Of a stretch of DNA of 64,000 nucleotides, positions 1-7,361 are shown one piece after another. The translations under genes were made by a program, and so were the position numbers. The stretch is from Nocardioides daeguensis (GTDB lineage: Bacteria; Actinomycetota; Actinomycetes; Propionibacteriales; Nocardioidaceae). The DNA is taken from the NCBI RefSeq assembly GCF_019192965.1, contig NZ_JAHTKU010000008.1:266279-330278 (forward strand), given 5' to 3'. The notes below the pieces were generated by a model. That model was not told where the DNA came from, ran no database searches, and saw only the letters and a program-made list of their open reading frames with translations. Numbering within the stretch: the first letter of the stretch is position 1; each line of letters starts with the position of its first letter.

Positions 1-88
1 TGCCGAGGTCCTCGGCCTCCACGATCCCGGGCAGGCTGCCGCCCTCGCGCAGCGGAGTGACGTACCGGGTGACCTTGACCTGCTCCAT
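1..88 (-). CDS. HipA-like kinase, N-terminus only (runs off the window)
   Basis: An ATG at 88 on the minus strand opens a frame that continues to the window edge with no stop. The 29 visible residues begin MEQVKVTRYVTPLREGGSLP and continue with a GIVEAEDLG stretch, which I recognise as the start of the actinobacterial HipA_2-type protein kinase family. It begins 11 bases after the stop of the PPK2 gene, so it probably belongs to the same transcript as recA-recX-phosphoribosyltransferase-PPK2. Only the first strand pair of the kinase fold is visible, so neither the catalytic residues nor the length can be checked. If the call is wrong it is simply an unknown protein with this N-terminus. Confidence 0.6.
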   Translation of the reverse strand, partial: MEQVKVTRYVTPLREGGSLPGIVEAEDLG

Positions 89-99
89 CCGTCCGCCGC

Positions 100-957
100 T
101 CACAGCGGCTTCTCGTCGAGCAGACGTCGCTTCTCGTGCTCGACGTCGAAGTCGGCGCTCGGCCAGCCCAGGTCGAAGGCCTGCAGAGCGTCGTGGAGCA
201 GGGTCCCGATCGCCAGGTTGCGGTACCACTTCTTGTCGGCCGGGATCACGTGCCAGGGCGCGACCTCGGTGTTGGTGCGGGCGATCGCGATCTCGTAGGC
301 CTCCTGGTACGCCGGCCACAGCTCGCGCTCGTCGACGTCACCCGGGTTGTACTTCCAGTGCTTGGTGTCGTCATCGAGCCGGGCGAGCAGCCGGTTCTTC
401 TGCTCCTCGGCGCTGATGTGCAGCATGCACTTGATGATCGTGGTGCCCTCGGCGGCCAGCTCGGCCTCCCACGCGTTGATGGCGGCGTACCTCCGCTCGA
501 TCTCCTCCGGCGGCGCCAGGGAACGCACCCGGGCGATGAGGACGTCCTCGTAGTGGGAGCGGTCGAACACGCCGATCAGTCCGACCGGCGGCAGCGCCCT
601 GGTGATCCGCCACAGGAAGTCGTGGGCACGCTCGTCGGGGGTCGGCGCCTTGAACGAGGTGATCCGCACCCCCTGGGGATCGACCAGGCCGACCGTCGAT
701 CGCAGCGTGCCGCCCTTGCCTGAGGTGTCCATCCCCTGCAGGACCAGCAGGAGATTGCGCCGGCCACCCGACTTGCCGTCGGCGAACAGCCGTTCCTGCA
801 GCTCGGCCAGGCCGGGACCGAGCTCCGCGAGCGCCGCCTCGCCGTCCTTCTTCTCGCCGTCGAATCCGGGCGCGGCGTCAGTCTCGATCGCGCCGAGGTC
901 GATCGGGCCGGGCGCGACGCGCAGGGTGGAGGTGAGCTCCGAGAGAGGAAAGGCCAT
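100..957 (-). CDS. PPK2-family polyphosphate kinase (polyphosphate:nucleotide phosphotransferase)
   Basis: A cytoplasmic 285-residue enzyme expected to transfer phosphate between inorganic polyphosphate and nucleoside mono- or diphosphates. Residues 75-83 form the Walker A motif GMDTSGKGG and residues 131-139 the Walker B-like FDRSHYEDV, both diagnostic for PPK2. Conserved basic lid residues (DDDTKHWKYNPGDVDER) follow in the second half. The length and single-domain layout fit the PPK2-related group (TIGR03709-like) rather than two-domain PPK2. The gene begins one base after the stop of the phosphoribosyltransferase gene, so translational coupling is likely. Whether it prefers making NTPs or polyphosphate cannot be told from sequence. 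The fold assignment is firm; substrate preference is inference. Confidence 0.93.
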   Translation of the reverse strand: MAFPLSELTSTLRVAPGPIDLGAIETDAAPGFDGEKKDGEAALAELGPGLAELQERLFADGKSGGRRNLLLVLQGMDTSGKGGTLRSTVGLVDPQGVRITSFKAPTPDERAHDFLWRITRALPPVGLIGVFDRSHYEDVLIARVRSLAPPEEIERRYAAINAWEAELAAEGTTIIKCMLHISAEEQKNRLLARLDDDTKHWKYNPGDVDERELWPAYQEAYEIAIARTNTEVAPWHVIPADKKWYRNLAIGTLLHDALQAFDLGWPSADFDVEHEKRRLLDEKPL

Positions 958-958
958 G

Positions 959-1471
959 TCAGTGCGCCTGTCCGCCGCGACGGTCCACGAGCGGCGGGGT
1001 CGAGGACCAGGGGAAGTCGATCCAGGCGTCCGTGCGCCGCCAGACGTACTCCGGACGGATCACCGTCCACGGCTTCTCGTAGATGACCGCGGTCCGAGCC
1101 TCGGCCACGTGGTCGGCGAAGAAGTCGCGGACCACCTCGAGGGTCTTGCCGGTGTCGGCGACGTCGTCGGCGATGAGCACCTTCATACCGGTGAGGTCGA
1201 TCGCGGCCGGGGTCGGGGGCAGCATCATCGGGACGTCGAGACGCTCGTTGACGCCCGTGTAGAACTCGACGTTGACCGCCGACAGGTTCTTCACGTCCAG
1301 CGCGTAGCCCAGGCCCATCGCCAGGCCGAGGCCGCCACGGGCGATCGCCAGCACGATGTCGGGCTCGAAGCCGTCGTCGACCACCTGCTGCGCGAGGTCG
1401 CGCACCGCGGTGCCGAAGAGGTCATAGGTCAGGATCTCGCGCTCGGGTGCCGGCGTCGCGTCAGTCGTCAC
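959..1471 (-). CDS. Phosphoribosyltransferase (purine / xanthine-guanine type)
   Basis: A 170-residue type I phosphoribosyltransferase. The PRPP-binding loop is visible as VLIADDVADTGKTLE, and the N-terminal half has the IARGGLGLA segment typical of xanthine-guanine or hypoxanthine salvage enzymes. The GTG at 1471 is chosen because it overlaps the recX stop by 11 bases and the protein then starts just before the conserved fold; an upstream ATG at 1606 lies deep inside recX and adds 45 residues of recX shadow. The base specificity is not fixed by the sequence. Lying between recX and PPK2 it is probably co-expressed with the DNA-repair genes, and may supply purine nucleotides by salvage. Confidence 0.85.
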   Translation of the reverse strand: MTTDATPAPEREILTYDLFGTAVRDLAQQVVDDGFEPDIVLAIARGGLGLAMGLGYALDVKNLSAVNVEFYTGVNERLDVPMMLPPTPAAIDLTGMKVLIADDVADTGKTLEVVRDFFADHVAEARTAVIYEKPWTVIRPEYVWRRTDAWIDFPWSSTPPLVDRRGGQAH

Positions 1472-2012
1472 CCGCCCATTCTGCACGGGCGTCCATCGGC
1501 TCCGCCGCAGCCCCGAGCTCGCGCCGGACGACCGCATAGGCGACCCCCGGGGCGTAGCCCTTGCGGGCCAGCATCCCCACCAGCCGCCGCGTGGCGACCG
1601 GGGCATCCAGGCCGCGCATGCTCCGCAGCTTCTTGCGGACCAGCACAGCCGCCGTCTCCTCCTCGTGCCCCGGGTCCACCTCGGCCAGCACGGTCTTCGC
1701 CGTCTCGTCGGCCACGCCCTTGCGGCGCAGCTCGACGGCGAGCGCGGTCCGGGCCAGGCCGCGGCTGCGCTGCCGACCCTCGACCCAGGCGCGGGCGAAG
1801 GCCTCGTCGTCGACGAGGCCGACCTCCTCGAAGCGATCGAGGAGGCGGGCCGTCACGTCCACCGGGACGTTGCGCCGAGCCAGGCGCTCCTCCAGCTCGT
1901 GGCGGCTGCGCGCCTTGATGCTCAGCTGGTCGAGCAGGATCTTGCGCGCGACCGACTCGGGGTCGGCCTCCTCGGTCCAGCCGTCGTCGTCGGGGGGTTC
2001 TTCGTTGCGCAT
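1461..2012 (-). CDS. recX: RecX, regulator of RecA
   Basis: A 183-residue cytoplasmic protein that binds RecA filaments and limits recombinase activity. It has the alpha-helical RecX repeat pattern: an initial segment (ARKILLDQLSIKARSRHELEERL), the LVDDEAFARAWVEGR core and a C-terminal RRLVGMLARKGY segment. Length is normal for actinobacterial RecX. It follows recA on the same strand with a 148-base gap that carries strong inverted repeats, so its expression probably depends on read-through from recA. Its end overlaps the phosphoribosyltransferase start by 11 bases. Confidence 0.95.
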   Translation of the reverse strand: MRNEEPPDDDGWTEEADPESVARKILLDQLSIKARSRHELEERLARRNVPVDVTARLLDRFEEVGLVDDEAFARAWVEGRQRSRGLARTALAVELRRKGVADETAKTVLAEVDPGHEEETAAVLVRKKLRSMRGLDAPVATRRLVGMLARKGYAPGVAYAVVRRELGAAAEPMDARAEWAGDD

Positions 2013-2039
2013 CGGTCGCCTCCCGTCTGGTTGATGTGA

Positions 2040-2057
2040 GCGGGCCTCACGGCCCGC
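2040..2057 (-). terminator. GC-rich hairpin between recA and recX
   Basis: GCGGGCC and GGCCCGC are perfect 7-base arms around a TCAC loop, about 30 bases before the recX start codon. No T-tract follows. It sits where an attenuator for recX read-through would be expected; that role is inference. Confidence 0.45.
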
Positions 2058-2068
2058 TGGGGGCCGGA

Positions 2069-2155
2069 GGTTCCGAGGCTCGTCGCTGGCGCTCCTCGCA
2101 CCTCAACCGCCGGGGAGGCGCTGGTCGAGGTGCGAGCGGCGCGAGCCTCGGAACC
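2069..2155. repeat. Head-to-head copies of a dispersed 40-45 bp repeat (recA-recX gap)
   Basis: Positions 2069-2108 and 2123-2155 are inverted copies of one element that starts GGTTCCGAGGCTCG and ends CGCACCTCAACC. The same element occurs at 27391-27435 (inside lhr) and 54094-54138 (end of folA). The two arms could fold into a long hairpin right after the recA stop codon at 2161, so besides being a repeat it could terminate or attenuate recA transcription ahead of recX. Confidence 0.75.
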
Positions 2156-2160
2156 AAGCC

Positions 2161-3210
2161 TCAGAACGAGTCCACGCCGATCGGCTCGTCGGAGAGGTCG
2201 CTGTCACCGTCGATGGTCGGGGTGACGCCGAGCTTCTCGAGGATCTTCTTCTCCAGCTCGTTGGCCAGGTCGGGGTTGTCCTTGAGGAAGCTGCGGGCGT
2301 TCTCCTTGCCCTGGCCGAGCTGGTCTCCCTCGTAGGTGTACCAGGCACCGGCCTTGCGGATCAGGCCCGCCTCGACGCCGACGTCGATCAGGCTGCCCTC
2401 GCGGGAGATGCCCTTGCCGTACATGATGTCGAACTCGGCCTGCTTGAACGGCGGGGCGACCTTGTTCTTGACGACCTTGACCCGGGTCCGGTTGCCGACC
2501 ATGTCGGTGCCGTCCTTGAGGGTCTCGATGCGGCGGACGTCGAGGCGCACGGAGGAGTAGAACTTCAGCGCGCGACCACCGGTGGTGGTCTCGGGCGAGC
2601 CGAACATGACGCCGATCTTCTCGCGCAGCTGGTTGATGAAGATGGCGGTCGTCTTGGACTGGTTGAGCGCACCGGTCATCTTGCGGAGCGCCTGGCTCAT
2701 CAGTCGGGCCTGGAGGCCGACGTGGCTGTCGCCCATCTCGCCCTCGATCTCGGCGCGGGGCACGAGCGCGGCGACGGAGTCGATGACGATCAGGTCGAGC
2801 GCACCGGAGCGGATCAGCATGTCGGCGATCTCGAGGGCCTGCTCACCGGAGTCGGGCTGCGAGACCAGGAGGGCGTCGGTGTCGACGCCGAGGGCCTTGG
2901 CGTAGTCCGGGTCGAGCGCGTGCTCGGCGTCGATGAACGCCACGATGCCGCCGGCGGCCTGCGCGCTGGCGACGGCGTGGAGCGAGACGGTCGTCTTACC
3001 GCTGGACTCCGGACCGTAGATCTCCACCACGCGGCCACGCGGGAGGCCGCCGATGCCGAGCGCCACGTCGAGCGCGATCGACCCGGTCGGGATCACGTCG
3101 AGGGGGGCACGCGAGTCGTCGCCGAGCCGCATCACCGATCCCTTGCCGTACTGCTTCTCGATGTTGAGCAGGGCGGTCTCGAGCGCCTTCTGCCGGTCGT
3201 CTCCAGCCAT
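2161..3210 (-). CDS. recA: RecA recombinase
   Basis: A 349-residue DNA strand-exchange ATPase and co-protease for LexA cleavage. Walker A is GPESSGKTT, and the C-terminal acidic tail (SDLSDEP) is present. Start at ATG 3210 ([20 protein letters not shown]) matches the conserved RecA N-terminus and has GGATCTGAGG upstream; an ATG at 3309 in the same frame would add 33 unconserved residues. No intein is present, unlike some mycobacterial recA genes. Upstream lies a 195-base region with a LexA-type box and a possible PafBC-type promoter. Downstream, inverted repeats separate it from recX. Confidence 0.99.
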   Translation of the reverse strand: MAGDDRQKALETALLNIEKQYGKGSVMRLGDDSRAPLDVIPTGSIALDVALGIGGLPRGRVVEIYGPESSGKTTVSLHAVASAQAAGGIVAFIDAEHALDPDYAKALGVDTDALLVSQPDSGEQALEIADMLIRSGALDLIVIDSVAALVPRAEIEGEMGDSHVGLQARLMSQALRKMTGALNQSKTTAIFINQLREKIGVMFGSPETTTGGRALKFYSSVRLDVRRIETLKDGTDMVGNRTRVKVVKNKVAPPFKQAEFDIMYGKGISREGSLIDVGVEAGLIRKAGAWYTYEGDQLGQGKENARSFLKDNPDLANELEKKILEKLGVTPTIDGDSDLSDEPIGVDSF

Positions 3211-3254
3211 GGTCCTCAGATCCTTCGTGTCGTGGTGGGCCAGGTACGTCGGCG

Positions 3255-3277
3255 ACGCTAGGGCGAGGTCCCGACAC
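3255..3277 (-). promoter_or_regulatory. Possible RecA-independent (PafBC-type) damage promoter of recA
   Basis: On the minus strand GTGTCGGGA, 8 bases, then TAGCGT. Mycobacterial damage promoters of this class read TTGTCRGTG-N8-TANNNT; six of nine upstream bases, the spacing and the -10 box agree. It lies about 45 bases before the recA ATG. The match is partial, so this is a candidate only. Confidence 0.4.
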
Positions 3278-3382
3278 AACCTGATCAGTCGTGCCGTGGG
3301 TGTGGACAACCCGCCCGGACGTCGTACCTGTGGACAGTCGAGGGACCCGATCGGTCCGGCGACTGCCGTAGCACCAACCTAG

Positions 3383-3398
3383 CCGAACACGTGTTCGA
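3383..3398. promoter_or_regulatory. LexA (SOS) box upstream of recA
   Basis: CCGAACACGTGTTCGA contains the perfect dyad CGAAC-ACGT-GTTCG that matches the actinobacterial SOS consensus TCGAAC-N4-GTTCGA. Only the first base of the left half-site deviates. A TAGGTT that can act as -10 follows about 4 bases downstream on the minus strand, so bound LexA would block the promoter. It lies 173 bases before the recA start and just past the MFS gene's stop codon. Confidence 0.88.
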
Positions 3399-3405
3399 AG
3401 TCAGG

Positions 3406-4692
3406 TCACGCGAGCCGGCGTGTCGCGGGAGCGCGCGACGCCGTCACGGCGCGGGCCGCGCAGCCGAGCACGCCGACGACGAGCAGCAGGCTCCCCAGGG
3501 CCAGGGCGGGGTAGCCGGCGAGACCGACGACCAGACCCGCGAGCGCGCCGGTAGCGGCCGCGGTCAGTCCCATCACCAGGTCGGACACCCCCTGGACGTC
3601 CGTGCGCACGTCGAGCGGCGCGTGCTCCGCGACCAGCGTGGACGCCGAGACCATCGCCAGCGACCAGCCGACGCCGAGGAGGAACAGCCCGGCCGTGACC
3701 TCCCACGACATGCCGCTCGGGGAGGAGGCGCACAGCACGAGCGCCGCGAGCAGCACGACTCCCCCGGCGGCCAGCACGGGCGGGCGGCCGACGCGGTCGG
3801 CGAGCATCCCGACGAGCGGCGAGAAGGCGAACATGCCGAGCACGTGCACGCTGATGACGATGCCGATCACCTCGAGGCCCGAGCCGCCGTGCTCCATGTG
3901 CAGCGGGGTCATCGTCATCACGCCGATCATCGTGGCGTGGGTGAGCGCCAGCCCGGCGATGGCGTAGCCGAGCACGGGCCGCTCCCGCACGGTGGCCGCG
4001 GCCCGGCTCCACGAGGACCCGGTCCGTCCGGCACCCGTCGACGCGACGCCCCCGGCCGCGGCGTGCTGCGCGGTCAGCAGCGGGTCGGGGCGCAACAGCA
4101 GCCCGATGAGGACGGCCGCGGCGAGCATGCCGACCGCACCGATCGCGAACGGCCCGGTCAGCTCGGGGATGCCGACGGCATCCGCGAACGCACCGGCCGG
4201 GCCGGTGAGGTTCGGTCCCGCGACGGCGCCGATCGTCGTCGCCCAGACCACCAGGGACAGCGAGCGGCCGCGGTTCTCGTCGGTCGCGAGGTCGGTGGCG
4301 GCGTACCGCGCGGCGTTGTTGGCCGAGGTGGTCGCGCCGAGCATCATCGCGCCGAGCAGGAGCAGAGGCATCGACCCGGCGACGCCGGCGAGCACAGCGG
4401 TCAGGGCGCCGGCCGAGCCGACGACGTACCCCGTCATCAGTCCGGTGCGACGCCCGCGGCGCGCCATCAGCGGCGCCAGCAGGAACGAGATGACCGCGGC
4501 ACCGAGGACCTGCGCCGTCTGCGCCAGTCCGGCCATCGACTCCGACCCCGAGAGGTCGCGCGCGAGCAGCGACGCGGTGGCGATGCCGATGGTGATGCCG
4601 ACGGCGCCGACCGCCTGGGTGAGCACGAGGACCCGGACCGTGCGGCGCTGCACCGCGCCGACGACCAGGTCGGGCTCGGCGAGGCGCGTCAC
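3406..4692 (-). CDS. MFS transporter
   Basis: A 428-residue integral membrane protein with about 12 hydrophobic segments in two bundles, and the MFS signature-like loop MARRGRRTG after the second segment (ADRVGRPP in the second half). The GTG at 4692 is used because it overlaps the DUF3046 stop by four bases (GTGA); upstream Met codons lie within neighbouring genes. Substrate is unknown; the closest general type is a drug:H+ antiporter-like MFS protein. It ends 8 bases before the recA SOS box, so recA has its own promoter rather than being read from this operon. Confidence 0.88.
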   Translation of the reverse strand: MTRLAEPDLVVGAVQRRTVRVLVLTQAVGAVGITIGIATASLLARDLSGSESMAGLAQTAQVLGAAVISFLLAPLMARRGRRTGLMTGYVVGSAGALTAVLAGVAGSMPLLLLGAMMLGATTSANNAARYAATDLATDENRGRSLSLVVWATTIGAVAGPNLTGPAGAFADAVGIPELTGPFAIGAVGMLAAAVLIGLLLRPDPLLTAQHAAAGGVASTGAGRTGSSWSRAAATVRERPVLGYAIAGLALTHATMIGVMTMTPLHMEHGGSGLEVIGIVISVHVLGMFAFSPLVGMLADRVGRPPVLAAGGVVLLAALVLCASSPSGMSWEVTAGLFLLGVGWSLAMVSASTLVAEHAPLDVRTDVQGVSDLVMGLTAAATGALAGLVVGLAGYPALALGSLLLVVGVLGCAARAVTASRAPATRRLA

Positions 4693-4883
4693 CGTTCGCT
4701 CTCCGGCAGCTCGCGCACCTCCCAGACCGCGCGCCAGACCTCCTTGGGCGAGACACCGGCAGCGAGCGCCTCGCTCGCGGTGCGGTGGTCGAGTGCCCCG
4801 ATCACGAAGCTGTCGGCCCACACACGGGCGTAGCCCGGACCGAGGTGGCGGTCCATGCGTGCCCAGAACTCGGTGTGCCTCAC
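4689..4883 (-). CDS. DUF3046 family small protein
   Basis: A 64-residue protein beginning MRHTEFWARMDRHLGPGY and containing the ASEALAAGVSPKEVWRAVWE core typical of DUF3046, a family found next to recA in many actinobacteria. The GTG at 4883 overlaps the preceding DinB-fold gene's stop in a GTGA, which favours it over the ATG at 4898 (five residues longer). Function unknown. Its position just before recA is conserved family context, but here an MFS gene lies between them. Confidence 0.88.
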   Translation of the reverse strand: MRHTEFWARMDRHLGPGYARVWADSFVIGALDHRTASEALAAGVSPKEVWRAVWEVRELPESER

Positions 4884-5428
4884 CCCGCCATGATCCACCG
4901 CACGTCCCAGCGGTGGTGCACCAGGTCGTGCAGGTGGTAGCTGCCGAGGCTCTCCACGGTGAAGACGCTGCCGTTGCTGCGCCGGCCCGGGCGCGCCCAG
5001 GCGTCGTCGGGCACCCGGTCGTAGGCGTCGGCCACGGCCTCGGCCGCCGCCACCAGGTCCGGTACGACGTCAGCGGCGCGCTGCTCGTCGTACCGCTCCG
5101 CCACGGCGGTCTCGTCCTGGTCCCAGTTCGCGAACCGGGGGTCTTCCTCGGCGAGCATCTGCTCGACGCGGCCGAGGAAGACGCGGTGCACGTCGCGGAC
5201 GTGGCAGGCGTACTCGGTCGGCGACCAGACCGTCGGCTCCGGCCGCTCGCCGGCACGCGGAGAGGCAAGCGCCGAGACCCAGAAGTCCGTGTTGTCGCGG
5301 ATGGCGTCGCCGAGGGCGACCCGGTCGACGGCGGTGGGGTCGAACCCGCAGTCGGGGCACGGGTGGTCGAGCACCCAGGTCCAGTCCTTGGTGTCGGGGG
5401 CGATCTCGGCGGTCGTCTCGTCGGTCAT
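4880..5428 (-). CDS. DinB-fold / mycothiol-dependent isomerase-like protein
   Basis: A 182-residue four-helix-bundle protein. The metal-binding type histidines are visible in EYACHVRDVHRVF and LHDLVHHRWDVRWI, the usual DinB_2 / MDMPI N-domain spacing. ATG 5428 is preferred over an ATG three codons upstream because the GAGG stretch then has good spacing. Members are metal-dependent enzymes, often using mycothiol; no substrate can be assigned. It is the first gene of a run DinB-DUF3046-MFS with 4-base overlaps. Confidence 0.8.
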   Translation of the reverse strand: MTDETTAEIAPDTKDWTWVLDHPCPDCGFDPTAVDRVALGDAIRDNTDFWVSALASPRAGERPEPTVWSPTEYACHVRDVHRVFLGRVEQMLAEEDPRFANWDQDETAVAERYDEQRAADVVPDLVAAAEAVADAYDRVPDDAWARPGRRSNGSVFTVESLGSYHLHDLVHHRWDVRWIMAG

Positions 5429-5524
5429 GGGGACCATCCTCGGGCGCCGGAACCGCCCACCGCGAGCGGGGATCCGGTCATTCGCCGTCGATCGACTGCC
5501 AGCCGTGACGACTCCCCTGCCGGA

Positions 5525-5776
5525 TCAGGACCCCTCGGCTAGCAGCTCCGCGCGTCGCTGGGTGGCGGGCCGGGTCAGCGCGAGCAGGTTGAACTGCGCG
5601 AGGCCGGACATCACGCTCACCTCGTCGACGTCGAGGAGACGCGACACCGCCACCACTGCCTCATCCACGCTGCGGGCGCGCGTGATCAGCGCGACCACCT
5701 GGGTGGCGTGCTCCGCGACGGCCTGCACGAACCGCAGCCGGTCCAGCTGGGCGCGGTGCTCATCGTCCTGCTCCAT
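5525..5776 (-). CDS. Small protein resembling the GyrA/ParC helical region
   Basis: An 83-residue helical protein. The segment QVVALITRARSVDEAVVAVS, followed by LLDVDEVSVMSGLAQFNLLALT, resembles the stretch of type II topoisomerase A subunits that runs from the coiled coil to the closing gate (pattern VI.LIR....A...L...L...qa..Il.m.L..Lt). It lacks the catalytic tyrosine and DNA-binding domains. Start at ATG 5776 with a TACCGT -10 box 6 bases upstream, so it is probably leaderless. Function unknown; it could be a decoy or modulator of gyrase, but that is speculation. Confidence 0.65.
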   Translation of the reverse strand: MEQDDEHRAQLDRLRFVQAVAEHATQVVALITRARSVDEAVVAVSRLLDVDEVSVMSGLAQFNLLALTRPATQRRAELLAEGS

Positions 5777-5782
5777 GCCCGC

Positions 5783-5788
5783 ACGGTA
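5783..5788 (-). promoter_or_regulatory. -10 box, leaderless start of the GyrA-like gene
   Basis: TACCGT on the minus strand ends 6 bases before ATG 5776, the geometry of an actinobacterial leaderless promoter. Confidence 0.55.
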
Positions 5789-5789
5789 G

Positions 5790-6761
5790 TCACTCCGCGC
5801 CGGGTTGGCGGCGCAAGCGCGCGACGAGATGGGCGCGTCGGACGGACATCCGGCTCCACACGGCCTGCTGGAAGGCGAGGGTGAGCCAGCCGGCGACCGC
5901 CATGCCGGTGATGTTGATCAACAGCTGCAGCAGGCTCCCCCGGATCTCGTCGGGCAGCCCGAACGCCAGGCCCAGCGCCACGTTCCCGGCGGCGGGGATG
6001 GTGGTGACGGAGATGAAGACGCCCGACAGGCCGCCCACCTTGGCCGAGGTCAGCGACAGGGCGCCGGCGGCCGCCGCCACGACCGCGACGACGAAGGACC
6101 ACTTGTCCGGGGTGTAGATGAAGGCCGTCGCCGGCCGCGGCGCCGTGACCTGGTCGACCGTCACCCAGCCCAGGCCCCGGGCAGCGAGCGCAGCCAGCGT
6201 GGTGACGCCGATCGCGACGGCGAAGCCGACCAGGAGCGAGCGTGCGGCGAAGCGGAGCAGGGTCGGCCGGCGTCGGACGAGCGCGAGCCCGAGGGCCGCG
6301 ATCGGGACGAACTCCGGTCCGAGCACCATCGCGCCGATGACCAGGATCTGCGAGTCGAGGACGATCGCGATGCTCGCGATGATCGTCGCCAGGCTCATGA
6401 ACGTCAGGAAGGTCCAGTTGAGCTCGGACTCCTCGAACGCCCGCTGGGTGACGTCGGCCCACACGACGGAGTCGGCCGAGGACCCGGGGGTACGACGCTC
6501 CGCGTCCAGGCCGGGCTGTGAGAGCCAGGTCGTCACGGGCACCACGTGGATCGAGCCGTCCTGAGGCACGCCGAGCGCCCGGAGCACGTCGACGACGTCG
6601 TTGACGGCTTCGCGGGGCAGGTCGGCCTCGACCACGTCGCCCTCGGGCACGAGGGATGCGCCGTGCACACAGGTCAGGCTGGTCACGGCCGGGTCGGCGC
6701 GGAGCGCGTCGACGACGCCCGCGGTGAGGTCCTTCGGCGAGGTGATCCGCAGGTGCTGCAC
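5790..6761 (-). CDS. DUF389 membrane protein
   Basis: A 323-residue protein. Residues 1-110 form a soluble domain; from about 115 on there are several hydrophobic helices (LTFMSLATIIASIAIVL, ILVIGAMVLGPEFVPIAALG and others) with the conserved GAMVLGPEFVPIAALGLAL and VGGLSGVFISVTTIPAAGN segments of the DUF389 / TIGR00341 family. Function of the family is not established. GTG 6761 is used since a TAGCCT box lies 6 bases upstream. It is followed after 13 bases by the small GyrA-like gene on the same strand. Confidence 0.88.
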   Translation of the reverse strand: MQHLRITSPKDLTAGVVDALRADPAVTSLTCVHGASLVPEGDVVEADLPREAVNDVVDVLRALGVPQDGSIHVVPVTTWLSQPGLDAERRTPGSSADSVVWADVTQRAFEESELNWTFLTFMSLATIIASIAIVLDSQILVIGAMVLGPEFVPIAALGLALVRRRPTLLRFAARSLLVGFAVAIGVTTLAALAARGLGWVTVDQVTAPRPATAFIYTPDKWSFVVAVVAAAAGALSLTSAKVGGLSGVFISVTTIPAAGNVALGLAFGLPDEIRGSLLQLLINITGMAVAGWLTLAFQQAVWSRMSVRRAHLVARLRRQPGAE

Positions 6762-6765
6762 GGGG

Positions 6766-7329
6766 TCAGGCTAGAGGGGCGGTGCCGAAGGCCACGTTGA
6801 AGCGGTCGCACCAGATGACGACGGACCGCATGGCCGAGAGGTCCGCGGACGCGGGGATCTCGTAGTTCTGGCTGCCGCGGTTGCCCTTGAGCTCGCCGAG
6901 GCGGACGTACGCGTCGTCGTCGTAGATGCCCCACGAGTCGCGGCACCCCTCGCACGAGCCGCCGCTCGGCTTGTCGGTCAACCAGACATGGAGGTCCGGG
7001 CCGTTGGAGGTGGCGAGGTCCTCGATCCGCAGGAACCGGCTGCCGTCGCTGCGGCGGTAGACCGTGGCCCGGCCGGTGGTGCCGTGCTCGCCGTCGATGA
7101 AGCGCGCCGAGGCGAGCACGACCCGGGTCAGCCCCTCACCCGGTGCCGCGGGGACGGTGGTGTCGGCGAGCCCGCCGCTCGCCGTACCGACGACTGCGGC
7201 GGGGTCGTCGCCGTCGTCGGCGGTGCGGTCGACGACGAGCAGCCAGGGTTCGAAGACGGCGAGCGCAGCGACGAGTACGACGACCAGGACGCCCCCGATC
7301 GCCAGCCAGGTCGCGCGCCTGCGGCTCAC
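6766..7329 (-). CDS. DM13 domain protein, membrane-anchored
   Basis: A 187-residue protein with one N-terminal membrane segment (residues about 8-26) and an extracytoplasmic DM13 domain from about 70. The SCEGCRDSWG stretch contains the paired cysteines, and DLHVWLTDK and YEIPA are DM13 hallmarks; such domains are thought to take part in redox or electron transfer. GTG 7329 has a TAGGGT box 6 bases upstream. Its stop lies 4 bases before the DUF389 start codon. No lipobox is visible. Confidence 0.8.
   Translation of the reverse strand: MSRRRATWLAIGGVLVVVLVAALAVFEPWLLVVDRTADDGDDPAAVVGTASGGLADTTVPAAPGEGLTRVVLASARFIDGEHGTTGRATVYRRSDGSRFLRIEDLATSNGPDLHVWLTDKPSGGSCEGCRDSWGIYDDDAYVRLGELKGNRGSQNYEIPASADLSAMRSVVIWCDRFNVAFGTAPLA
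6768..6773 (-). promoter_or_regulatory. -10 box, leaderless start of the DUF389 gene
   Basis: TAGCCT on the minus strand, 6 bases before GTG 6761. It overlaps the end of the DM13 gene, so the DUF389 gene may have an internal promoter. Confidence 0.5.
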
Positions 7330-7335
7330 GCCGCC

Positions 7336-7341
7336 ACCCTA
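7336..7341 (-). promoter_or_regulatory. -10 box, leaderless start of the DM13 gene
   Basis: TAGGGT on the minus strand, 6 bases before GTG 7329, in the short gap after hutI. Confidence 0.55.
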
Positions 7342-7361
7342 GGCCGTGGGCGAGCGGAGCG

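Noticed and set aside
2161..3210. RecA intein
   Set aside because: The protein is 349 residues with contiguous RecA motifs.
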